This document shows, piece after piece, positions 26,521 to 33,236 of a stretch of DNA of 64,000 nt (its first letter is position 1; every line of letters starts with the position of its first letter). A program made the translations under genes and the position numbers. The DNA lies in NCBI RefSeq assembly GCF_900104765.1, contig NZ_LT629737.1:1612001-1676000 (forward strand), written 5' to 3'. The notes under the pieces were generated by a model. It was not told where the DNA came from. It saw nothing but the letters and a program-made list of their open reading frames with translations, and searched no databases. Origin of the DNA: Gillisia sp. Hel1_33_143. Its GTDB lineage: Bacteria; Bacteroidota; Bacteroidia; Flavobacteriales; Flavobacteriaceae.

Positions 26521-27063
26521 TTACAATGAGCCTGCTAACTGGAAGGCAAGACCGCGATTTATTACCGGGAATTCTGCTTCACTTCCTGCGAAATATATAG
26601 GAGCACCATAGGTTTCCCCTTGTAAAGAGATCGTGAAACCTTTAAGGCCTAATTTATTAGGAGAGTGGAGTTCGTCATAAGAAAATAGAAGTGGCTGTAG
26701 CTGCGTTCCATATAAATGGGAGTGCGTGATCCTTACCATAAAAGCAACAACTTCTCTATTCTGAAAGCTCTCCAGAAGATCCTGAATTGCTTCATCTTGT
26801 GGTACCACCGGAAACGAAATGCCGTGATTCCAGATGGTATTACCGTTATTATTTTTAGGGCTGCTAGATAAGCTGTGCTTGTCTCTCATAAAGGGAACTA
26901 CCATTGCCTGGAAGCTTTCGGGAAGTGAGTTTATAATACCCAAAACATCATTCTTTGGAGTGAGATGATCAAAGGCTGGAAGCTTGGAAGCTTCTATAAT
27001 TAAAATCTTGTAAAAAGTATCAAGATTTGTTTCATCTATTAGGTTACACAGGTTGTAGATCAT
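26521..27063 (-). CDS. Unknown phage structural-module protein (180 aa)
   Basis: A soluble protein with a His/Tyr-containing core (MVRITHSHLYGTQLQPLLFSYD). It is encoded between a 178-residue gene and the prohead protease, at the head of the capsid block, and its 3' end touches a TGTCCTTTTTT motif. A role in head assembly or as a minor tail protein is possible. Family not recognised. Confidence 0.55.
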   Translation of the reverse strand: MIYNLCNLIDETNLDTFYKILIIEASKLPAFDHLTPKNDVLGIINSLPESFQAMVVPFMRDKHSLSSSPKNNNGNTIWNHGISFPVVPQDEAIQDLLESFQNREVVAFMVRITHSHLYGTQLQPLLFSYDELHSPNKLGLKGFTISLQGETYGAPIYFAGSEAEFPVINRGLAFQLAGSL

Positions 27064-27066
27064 AAT

Positions 27067-27603
27067 CTATTTTTGAGGGACAAATTGTGAAACTTCACAT
27101 TTTGTCCCGGAGGGTGAAACGGTGTTGAAATTGGATAAAATCTCATCCTTTTTCCTCTTAAAATCACGATATAAAGTCTCTATTTTTATATCTTCTTCAT
27201 CGATATTGAAAAAGTCAAGATATCTGCGCATCGATTGTAAAAAAAGTTTTTCATTTAAATGATCATTGATCAACATATTGCGAAAAAGCTCCTCTCTAAA
27301 TTTCTTATCTACCTGATCATTGAATAGTTGAGCATTCTCTTTTGTTATCACCAATCCCGTTTTGGAGTAATAGGTTTCAGAAACTTCTGCCCGAAATACT
27401 TTAGTGAATTTCTTTTTAGTACAGCGTACATCATAATTCCTTCCTTGTATAGAAAGTACAAGAGATCCTATATAAGTAGACCTGTTGGCTATAATATAAT
27501 CGCTCCCACAAATTACCAAGAGATATTTATAAACGTGATTTGCTACAGGGATGTTTTGAGTAACAGAACAACTAGCAATTTCAGGGGGAGTAATTTGGGA
27601 CAT
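27067..27603 (-). CDS. Unknown protein opening the late operon (178 aa)
   Basis: A soluble, charged protein; the C-terminal half is helical and basic. Upstream on the same strand is TGTCCTTTTTTT (27646-27657) and a TATATTTG -7 element about 30 bases before the ATG, so this is probably the first gene of the capsid transcription unit. It may be a late regulator or head protein. No family recognised. Confidence 0.55.
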   Translation of the reverse strand: MSQITPPEIASCSVTQNIPVANHVYKYLLVICGSDYIIANRSTYIGSLVLSIQGRNYDVRCTKKKFTKVFRAEVSETYYSKTGLVITKENAQLFNDQVDKKFREELFRNMLINDHLNEKLFLQSMRRYLDFFNIDEEDIKIETLYRDFKRKKDEILSNFNTVSPSGTKCEVSQFVPQK

Positions 27604-27645
27604 ACTTTATTTGATTTGTTCAAATATAAATTATAATCCAATGTT

Positions 27646-27657
27646 AAAAAAAGGACA
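27646..27657 (-). promoter_or_regulatory. Late promoter candidate
   Basis: Minus-strand TGTCCTTTTTTT is followed by ATTGG and then TATATTTG, a good Bacteroidota -7 element, before the ATG at 27603. It precedes the capsid operon. Confidence 0.55.
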
Positions 27658-27789
27658 TAGCTCAACAATAACGGAAGATAAAAATGTTAACAAAATTAAA
27701 AGATAGGGACGAGTTATTTTCTTTAAACAAAATCAGATGATTTATTAAAAGAATTATAATAGTATCTTTCCGGGCTTTAAAAAAAGAAT

Positions 27790-27981
27790 ATGCCAGAATT
27801 TACTCCTGCAGAAATGGCCAGCAACATCTATCATTTAATGCTTGCACAATTAGATGGACCACAAAAAGAAGAACGCGCCAGATCTTGTGCCGGTATTTCT
27901 ATTAATAAGTTGATCATGTATGGTGCAGATAAAGCCTACTGGACGCAGGTGAGAATTGCCCTGGGAAATATAAAGAATTGA
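27790..27981 (+). CDS. Small rightward hypothetical protein (63 aa)
   Basis: A short helical soluble protein (FTPAEMASNIYHLMLAQL) encoded opposite to its neighbours, divergent from the capsid operon. A TATCTTTC sequence 30 bases upstream is a weak -7 match. It is followed by a hairpin at 28007-28028 that could terminate it. Rightward orientation in an otherwise leftward region suggests separate regulation. Function unknown. Confidence 0.6.
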   Translation: MPEFTPAEMASNIYHLMLAQLDGPQKEERARSCAGISINKLIMYGADKAYWTQVRIALGNIKN

Positions 27982-28006
27982 CATTATCCCGAACATAACA
28001 CCAAAT

Positions 28007-28028
28007 AAGAGGAATTAAAACTCCTCTT
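28007..28028. terminator. Hairpin after the 63-residue gene
   Basis: AAGAGGA and TCCTCTT form a 7-bp perfect stem around an 8-base loop, 26 bases after the stop codon at 27981. The following sequence is not strongly T-rich. Confidence 0.6.
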
Positions 28029-28035
28029 ATCTCGA

Positions 28036-28143
28036 GTTAGGTGCAATAATTAGCGTTTATGGTAGCTAATCATCCGACAATACTCCGATCTGTACGCAGA
28101 AGCTATTAAGTTTGTTTTCGTTCGCTAATAACTGACACCTAAC
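28036..28143. repeat. 108-bp inverted-repeat element
   Basis: Arms GTTAGGTGCAATAATTAGCG (28036-28055) and a 21-base partner ending ACACCTAAC (28123-28143) match with few differences. Inside, TTAGC/GCTAA can form a smaller hairpin. It lies between converging genes. The ends fit GTTRRRY and RYYYAAC. It may be a small mobile repeat, a structured RNA or a gene-boundary element. Confidence 0.6.
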
Positions 28144-28162
28144 TGCGGTTATAAAAAAGGCT

Positions 28163-28342
28163 TTAATCCCAGCATTTTTCTGGTGTACTTTTGTCTTCAG
28201 GATAACCCCATTCAGAAAACCGTTCTTTGTTTTTAGGTTCTAGAACGTCTAATAGAGAGATAATGCCATCAATCCCTTCTTGCTTATTTTCAGAGTTATA
28301 AACTGTTTCGAGAATTTGTTCTGCTAGGTTTCTTTTTGTCAT
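28163..28342 (-). CDS. Small acidic hypothetical protein (59 aa)
   Basis: ATG at 28342 to TAA at 28163. The peptide begins MTKRNLAEQILETVYNS and is acidic, with a Pro/Trp-containing C-terminus (STPEKCWD). Its N-terminus MTK-x(2)-L-x(3)-IL resembles that of the next gene upstream (MTKKELITGIL), and both are preceded by similar AACTAAA leaders. The pair may be distant paralogues. It is the last gene of the leftward early operon. Confidence 0.55.
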   Translation of the reverse strand: MTKRNLAEQILETVYNSENKQEGIDGIISLLDVLEPKNKERFSEWGYPEDKSTPEKCWD

Positions 28343-28405
28343 AATTTCATATTTAGTTAATAGTATATTTTGTTTTCATTACCGCCCTTTTCATAACCCG
28401 CGTAG

Positions 28406-28627
28406 TTATCTTTGGGGTGGGGTAGTTGTGTTATCTACATTAGGCTGGTTGCAACCACAAATAATAGGTCGCTTCGCTTTGCCAACTTCGCTGAACTCCA
28501 ATTGCTGTGAGTATTTTTCTACAAGTCGATACATTTGATCAACACATATTGCAACTCCAAATCCTTGAGCTGTTTCTAATTCTTCTCCCAATTGTAAAAT
28601 TCCTGTAATTAATTCTTTCTTTGTCAC
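28406..28627 (-). CDS. Small hypothetical early protein (73 aa)
   Basis: Starts with GTG at 28627. A helical soluble protein with a Cys-containing C-terminus (RPIICGCNQPN). No family recognised. Part of the run of short leftward early genes, which in phages commonly encode host-takeover or anti-defence factors. Confidence 0.55.
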   Translation of the reverse strand: MTKKELITGILQLGEELETAQGFGVAICVDQMYRLVEKYSQQLEFSEVGKAKRPIICGCNQPNVDNTTTPPQR

Positions 28628-28689
28628 AATCTGAATGTTTTTAGTTATTATTCCGAAACTGGTGTTAATCCGCTTCGTTAGCGTAAATA

Positions 28690-28866
28690 CTATATTTTTT
28701 CGCCGTATAAATTATAGCCCTGCTTTTCACACAGCTTTAAATGATGGTAATAAGTAGCCCAATTATCTTTATTTCTCACTAACCATCCCCATTCACAGCA
28801 AAGCTTATGAAACCACCATTTTAAAGGCAGCTTATACCATTCAGTTTGTATTTTACTCCAACTCAT
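28690..28866 (-). CDS. Small Trp-rich hypothetical protein (58 aa)
   Basis: ATG at 28866 overlapping the TGA of the upstream gene (ATGA), ending TAG at 28690. It contains seven Trp in 58 residues (for example LKWWFHKLCCEWGWL) and two adjacent Cys. Exact coupling to the upstream Cys-rich gene supports translation. Function unknown. Confidence 0.55.
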   Translation of the reverse strand: MSWSKIQTEWYKLPLKWWFHKLCCEWGWLVRNKDNWATYYHHLKLCEKQGYNLYGEKI

Positions 28867-29105
28867 AATTTTACATTTTTTATATACGCAAGAGCTTCTT
28901 GTCCCTGCAATAGTATTTTATTCGGTTCTGAATTATAGTCTTTATGATCAAACTGTACATAAGCAACGCTATCCTCTCCATGTGCACAACAGGCGTTCAT
29001 AACATTTGGGAGCGTTCCAATACAGCCATCATGACCTTCTGGAGTTCTATTTTTATTGCAGTGGGAGCAATGGTCTTTTCCGTATCCATCTAGATAATTT
29101 GCCAT
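28863..29105 (-). CDS. Small Cys/His-rich protein (80 aa)
   Basis: The start is set at ATG 29105 (MANYLDGYGKDH). It has a CSHC pair and later CC and HGED residues that could bind one zinc ion in a ribbon-like fold. Rubredoxin-like or zinc-ribbon phage proteins often modulate host transcription, but no family is assigned. It is coupled to the next gene by a four-base overlap. Confidence 0.6.
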   Translation of the reverse strand: MANYLDGYGKDHCSHCNKNRTPEGHDGCIGTLPNVMNACCAHGEDSVAYVQFDHKDYNSEPNKILLQGQEALAYIKNVKL

Positions 29106-29115
29106 AATTTCAGAT

Positions 29116-29346
29116 TTAAAGGAAATCAATAATCTCAAAAGTAATTTCCTTAATTTCTTTCCAATACGCTATAAAAAAAGAGACTCCTGTTGTTGGTAAC
29201 AATAGGAATCCATACCTAAGAAATATCTCAAATGGTTCCGGTAATTTTTGATCTCCGTATACAGCAAGAAGTATAAACAAAACAAAAAGGGTGAACACAA
29301 GAAAGATCATTGTAGCTAATAATAATAGTTTAGATATTTTTTTCAT
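29116..29346 (-). CDS. Small phage membrane protein (76 aa)
   Basis: Two hydrophobic helices: residues about 5-30 (LLLLATMIFLVFTLFVLFILLAVYG) and about 48-62 (GFLLLPTTGVSFFIAYW). No signal-peptidase motif. Small two-helix membrane proteins among early genes may mediate superinfection exclusion or host membrane effects; nothing is specific here. Confidence 0.6.
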   Translation of the reverse strand: MKKISKLLLLATMIFLVFTLFVLFILLAVYGDQKLPEPFEIFLRYGFLLLPTTGVSFFIAYWKEIKEITFEIIDFL

Positions 29347-29381
29347 TTTAAGTTTTATTTTTGCTTCAACTAAGAAGCGGT

Positions 29382-29642
29382 TTATTTAAAATTTGATTTT
29401 TTAATTTCCTCTTTCCAAAATATTTCCACCTGATTTACGAGATCTTCCATGCTAAGAACCGCTCGATCTTCATCCTCTATAGCACTTATTTCATCCCTAA
29501 ATAAAACAAGCATCTGGCCGCAGGCTCCAAAAAATGCTCTTTTAATTTCCTGCCTTTGAATAGGATGCATTTGATTTTCCGTTAATCCGGTTATTTTTAG
29601 ATACTTCTCGTACTGGTACTCCAGCTCTAATTCTTTACTCAT
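29382..29642 (-). CDS. Small helical early protein (86 aa)
   Basis: An acidic, entirely helical-looking protein with the segment TENQMHPIQRQEIKRAFFGACGQM near the N-terminus. Its start overlaps the stop of the preceding gene by four bases. Function unknown. Confidence 0.6.
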   Translation of the reverse strand: MSKELELEYQYEKYLKITGLTENQMHPIQRQEIKRAFFGACGQMLVLFRDEISAIEDEDRAVLSMEDLVNQVEIFWKEEIKKSNFK

Positions 29643-30079
29643 AATAAGTTGCGGTGTTTTAGCCAGATGGCATAGGTAATTACTCCACTCATCTCATCTG
29701 GATGGTTAATTTTATATTCTTTTTTAAAATAGGTATGATAAGGTGATTTAGGATCCCATAATTTATAAAGGTTCCTAATATGCATAGATATCCCTCCGGA
29801 GAACATACCATGGCAAAAGATGCTAAAATTTGAAGCATTCATAATATCCAGCTCTTTAATTCCCTTAAACATTGGATACAAATCGGTTATAATTATTTTT
29901 AATTGAGATACATTAATGCATAATTGATGACCAAACAATTTCTGAGCTTCCGGGTTTACTTGGTTAATTCTAAATGCACATTTTTCACAATAGAATTTTT
30001 GAGTAGAGTAATTATAGAAAATAGCATTTTTATTACTGCAAGCGGTCCGTTTACATTCTTCTGAAAAAATTCCTTTCAT
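29639..30079 (-). CDS. Early protein with N-terminal zinc ribbon (146 aa)
   Basis: Residues about 9-35 contain ECKRTACSNKN followed by FYCEKCAF, four Cys that can bind zinc. The rest is a helical domain with His/Cys (IFCHGMFSGGISMHI). Coupled by four-base overlaps to genes on both sides. The zinc ribbon suggests nucleic-acid or RNA-polymerase binding; no family recognised. Confidence 0.6.
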   Translation of the reverse strand: MKGIFSEECKRTACSNKNAIFYNYSTQKFYCEKCAFRINQVNPEAQKLFGHQLCINVSQLKIIITDLYPMFKGIKELDIMNASNFSIFCHGMFSGGISMHIRNLYKLWDPKSPYHTYFKKEYKINHPDEMSGVITYAIWLKHRNLL

Positions 30080-30564
30080 ATCGCTACTTCTAATGAGTTT
30101 AAATATTTCTTGTATCTCTTAATACCTCGGGCAATAGTTGTTGCGGAAACACCTAGATCTTTTCCTATACTGGAAAGTGATTCTCCTTTTATAACATGCC
30201 TTTCAAAACACTGTGCAGTTTGCTCTTTAGAAAGCTTACTTAAGGAGATACTGTTTTGGAATTTACGCTTCTCAGTAATTTTATGAGCTTTGCTCCAGAA
30301 GAGATTATTGGGGTGGATGTTCTCTATATTTCCATCTTTATACAAGGCGTAATACCTTCCATCCTGCGGTTTTTCTGGACCGTAAGTTTCCAGGATTAAT
30401 TTTGGTACCGAGTATCGTATTCCTTCTATACTTACCACATTTAAAATATTATTTTCCCGGGCTTTATGATCTTTAATTTCTAAAGTCTCATTTAAATATT
30501 TAAAGGTAGATCCATCTGCACTTATTCTTAGATCTCGAAATTTTGGGTGTCTTTTAAATTCCAT
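30076..30564 (-). CDS. Degenerate HNH-like protein with HTH domain (162 aa)
   Basis: The centre, GRYYALYKDGNIENIHPNNLFWS, resembles the second half of HNH homing endonucleases, where HKDGN-x-HPxNL is usual; the first catalytic His position appears replaced by Ala-Leu. The C-terminus (about 125-155) is a helix-turn-helix (SLSSIGKDLGVSATTIARGI). It may be an inactive endonuclease recruited as a DNA-binding regulator. An ACTAACGCAAA leader precedes its ATG. Confidence 0.65.
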   Translation of the reverse strand: MEFKRHPKFRDLRISADGSTFKYLNETLEIKDHKARENNILNVVSIEGIRYSVPKLILETYGPEKPQDGRYYALYKDGNIENIHPNNLFWSKAHKITEKRKFQNSISLSKLSKEQTAQCFERHVIKGESLSSIGKDLGVSATTIARGIKRYKKYLNSLEVAI

Positions 30565-30588
30565 CAGTATTAATTTTTGCGTTAGTTG

Positions 30589-30951
30589 TTAATAGTTTCG
30601 TTTAATCTCTTTCTTATCAATGCTTAGATTATATAGATCTGCAGATACTTTTACTTTCATCCGGTTCTTATAGACGAGCTCGTAATACTTACTGAAGGGA
30701 GTAGTAACAATCTGTACAAAATCCGGGGAAGATCTTTTTATGAGATTGTAAGCGTACCTATGATCATCAAATAACTGTTTTTCAAAAAGGCTGACTTCTA
30801 ATTGAAACCGTTCTTCCCTGGTTAAGCGTTTTTTAAGAGGGTTGATAATGTGTTTTTCCTTAAAAATATCGGTGTATTTATTAGGAATCGTTTTTACGTG
30901 AGTATCATCAAGAAAAACTTTGGTTCTGGCAGTCTCGTTAATGTGTATCAT
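30589..30951 (-). CDS. Unknown early protein (120 aa)
   Basis: A basic soluble protein with mixed strands and helices and no recognised motif. Coupled to the upstream 112-residue gene by a four-base overlap; its stop is followed directly by the ACTAACGCAAA leader of the next gene. Confidence 0.55.
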   Translation of the reverse strand: MIHINETARTKVFLDDTHVKTIPNKYTDIFKEKHIINPLKKRLTREERFQLEVSLFEKQLFDDHRYAYNLIKRSSPDFVQIVTTPFSKYYELVYKNRMKVKVSADLYNLSIDKKEIKRNY

Positions 30952-31286
30952 AACTCAAGAGCTTCTTTAATTTTGTCCAGTCTCATTTTATCTACAATTG
31001 TTTGACACTTTATAACTTCGTAGCCTTGTTCTTCTAGATAACTTATGATCTCATATTCTTGATGATCACTTATAGAACAATTACATTCTGCATCATTTGC
31101 ATCTACCATAGAAAGTTCATCTCCAGCATAATCTTCTATTTCAGAATTATCTATATTCTCCAAAAGGAGATTATCAAAGTCAAAATCATAAGTTTTACGA
31201 TCATACTCCTTGATTACTTTTTCATGTTTTCCCAAGTCTGTATTCCAAAATTGCTCTTCAATTGTTACTTTTAAAATTTTTGCCAT
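30948..31286 (-). CDS. Acidic early protein (112 aa)
   Basis: Strongly acidic centre (about 35-65, DFDFDNLLLENIDNSEIEDY) and a Cys pair (ECNC) near residue 69. Acidic small phage proteins sometimes mimic DNA and inhibit host enzymes; this is a suggestion from composition only. Preceded by an ACTAACGCAAA leader. Confidence 0.55.
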   Translation of the reverse strand: MAKILKVTIEEQFWNTDLGKHEKVIKEYDRKTYDFDFDNLLLENIDNSEIEDYAGDELSMVDANDAECNCSISDHQEYEIISYLEEQGYEVIKCQTIVDKMRLDKIKEALEL

Positions 31287-31310
31287 GATTTTTATATTTT
31301 GCGTTAGTAT

Positions 31311-32354
31311 TTATTTATTCTCTTTATTAAAATAAGCCAGGTAATAATACATCTGCTTGTCTTCATCCCATCCCTTTTCCAAATAGGTGCTGGCAGCTTT
31401 AGAACCCTTTACTACCTTAATACTTATACCAGTGTCTAGATTGATCTCTCCCTTCACCTTTTTCATGCACTCGTTAACCATCTCATTAGAAATAGAAAAA
31501 TCACTGAAATCCTGAACGCTGTATTTAGGACCTTCCAACATTTTAAAGTTTTCAAATTCTTGAATAAAACTTTCTGGATGATCTATCCAGGAAGCTTCCG
31601 TAAAAACTTCACCTAAATATTCCTCTTCTATAAATTCGTCTCTGGAGGCAAAGTGGGAGTAGGTGTCATTAATAAATTCCATCTGCGTTTGTTTATCTTC
31701 TGCAGGTAAAATCACTTTATTAGCAAAGGCTTCACAAAATTTCAGGTATTTTTTTGTTTTATAATGATCATCTTCCAGCTCTTCCAGGTTCAGGAAATTT
31801 TCCATCCAGTATTTAGAATCATATTTATTAGAGTCTATATATAAAATCCTAAACCCGGTCTTGCTTTCTGGATCTGTAAGAATTAACGCTCCTTTATCTA
31901 GTTTATCTAGATTTACACCCTGTTGAAGATTCATTTCAAGTCTGCTGGTGCCTTTCTCAAATTGAAGGAAGTCAGACTTCAGCTCACTTTTAAAGATTCC
32001 AAAACCTTCAACCTTTTCATTATCAATTATAATATTTGAAAGCTGGCAGATATAAACTTCTCCGGATTTAATGTGTGGATGGGTTCCCTGGTTGTAAAGA
32101 TGCTCTGCAATATCTTTGTGTAGCTCTGTATTATAAGGAACAAACAAATGGGCTATAGGCATATCTTCTGAAAATTTAAAATACTGCTCTTCTTTTTCGC
32201 GAAAAGGCTTCAGAAAAAATTCTTTTAATAGCGGGCGAATTTCATCACTAATCTCGTAAGGTTCTTGAGAAAAAAATACACCTTCTCCACGGCATTTGTT
32301 ACCAACCTGATGGATGTAAAGATTCTCTATATTAGCGTTGTATAAGTTGATCAT
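31311..32354 (-). CDS. NA37/NdpA-like nucleoid-associated protein (347 aa)
   Basis: Size, the opening INLYNANIENLYIHQVGNKCRGEG and the conserved-looking segment with EFFLKPFREKEEQYF match the 37-kDa nucleoid-associated (YejK/NdpA) family as I remember it. Members bind the bacterial chromosome; phage versions could alter host nucleoid organisation or phage replication. It is the largest early protein apart from the replication candidate. Preceded by an ACTAACGCAAA leader. The call is from memory of the family. Confidence 0.6.
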   Translation of the reverse strand: MINLYNANIENLYIHQVGNKCRGEGVFFSQEPYEISDEIRPLLKEFFLKPFREKEEQYFKFSEDMPIAHLFVPYNTELHKDIAEHLYNQGTHPHIKSGEVYICQLSNIIIDNEKVEGFGIFKSELKSDFLQFEKGTSRLEMNLQQGVNLDKLDKGALILTDPESKTGFRILYIDSNKYDSKYWMENFLNLEELEDDHYKTKKYLKFCEAFANKVILPAEDKQTQMEFINDTYSHFASRDEFIEEEYLGEVFTEASWIDHPESFIQEFENFKMLEGPKYSVQDFSDFSISNEMVNECMKKVKGEINLDTGISIKVVKGSKAASTYLEKGWDEDKQMYYYLAYFNKENK

Positions 32355-32377
32355 AATTTTAATTTTTGCGTTAGTTG

Positions 32378-32578
32378 TTAATCTTGTTTTATAAAAAATA
32401 GGAAATCGTTAATGCCTTTTCTGCAGTAGATCTGGCCCGATTTTATAAGCTGCCTCAAATATTCCTGGACAAGAGAGAATATTAAATCACTTTTTAGATA
32501 AATAGCAACCATGGAAATTCCGGATCCATTGCCGGTAATTTTGGAATTCTCTCTAATAATCTCCAGTATCTTTTCCAT
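32378..32578 (-). CDS. Small early protein (66 aa)
   Basis: A soluble protein with a possible winged-helix half (LKSDLIFSLVQEYLRQLIKSGQIYCRKG). It starts two bases after the previous gene. It may be a DNA-binding regulator; no family recognised. Confidence 0.5.
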   Translation of the reverse strand: MEKILEIIRENSKITGNGSGISMVAIYLKSDLIFSLVQEYLRQLIKSGQIYCRKGINDFLFFIKQD

Positions 32579-32579
32579 G

Positions 32580-32960
32580 TTATAATTCTGAATTTATGGT
32601 GAACACTTTGCCATCTGAAGTTGCAGGGAGTGCGCTGTCTAATTCCTGTATTAAACGAGAACACTTTGCCTGGTGTAAAGAACTTGGAGTTCCGGAGTCC
32701 AGATAATATTGCAAACTGTCTAAGGCTACAAAAGCGGTGAAAATTGCCAGTTTTAGGCCGCTATCTTTCTGGTGCGCACAAAGCTTCTTGTAGATCTCAA
32801 AACCATAACTCGATAAAATAGCGCAGTGAATATGCGCCTGAGCCGTTTTTTTATGCTGAACCTGAGCTCTTAAATAGCCCAGGTAATAATGAGCAGCTTC
32901 ATTAAGAACCTCCAGATCTACAGCATCTAATTTTTTAAGTGGAATCTTTTGATTGTTCAT
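32580..32960 (-). CDS. Early hypothetical protein (126 aa)
   Basis: A soluble helical protein (LEVLNEAAHYYLGYLRAQVQHKKT) with a Cys-His-containing C-terminus (LHQAKCSRLIQ). Located between two small genes in the early operon. Function unknown. Confidence 0.55.
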   Translation of the reverse strand: MNNQKIPLKKLDAVDLEVLNEAAHYYLGYLRAQVQHKKTAQAHIHCAILSSYGFEIYKKLCAHQKDSGLKLAIFTAFVALDSLQYYLDSGTPSSLHQAKCSRLIQELDSALPATSDGKVFTINSEL

Positions 32961-32965
32961 AGCGC

Positions 32966-33223
32966 TTAACTTTCACCTATCATTGGTTTTCCTGCGGTCT
33001 TATTATCAAAAAACATGATCTTCTTTACAGCTTCGCCATGCTTTTTCTGAAGTCTGGATCCCATCTGGCCAGAGATCATTTCCAGCCTTCCGTACTTTTT
33101 ATCTTCCTTGAAGTAAGAATACCATACAATCTTATCATCGGTTTGTAAGTACGCCACCATTTTAACCAGGCTGCATTCCTGGCAGTTATTGGTATTTCCG
33201 TGTGAGCATTCATTTCTATTCAT
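32966..33223 (-). CDS. Small Cys-rich early protein (85 aa)
   Basis: The start is ATG 33223 (MNRNECSHGNTNNCQEC); an earlier in-frame Met lies inside the upstream gene. Cys/His residues at 6, 8, 14 and 17 could bind zinc. An ACTAACGCAAA leader ends two bases before the ATG. Function unknown. Confidence 0.6.
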   Translation of the reverse strand: MNRNECSHGNTNNCQECSLVKMVAYLQTDDKIVWYSYFKEDKKYGRLEMISGQMGSRLQKKHGEAVKKIMFFDNKTAGKPMIGES

Positions 33224-33236
33224 AATTTGCGTTAGT

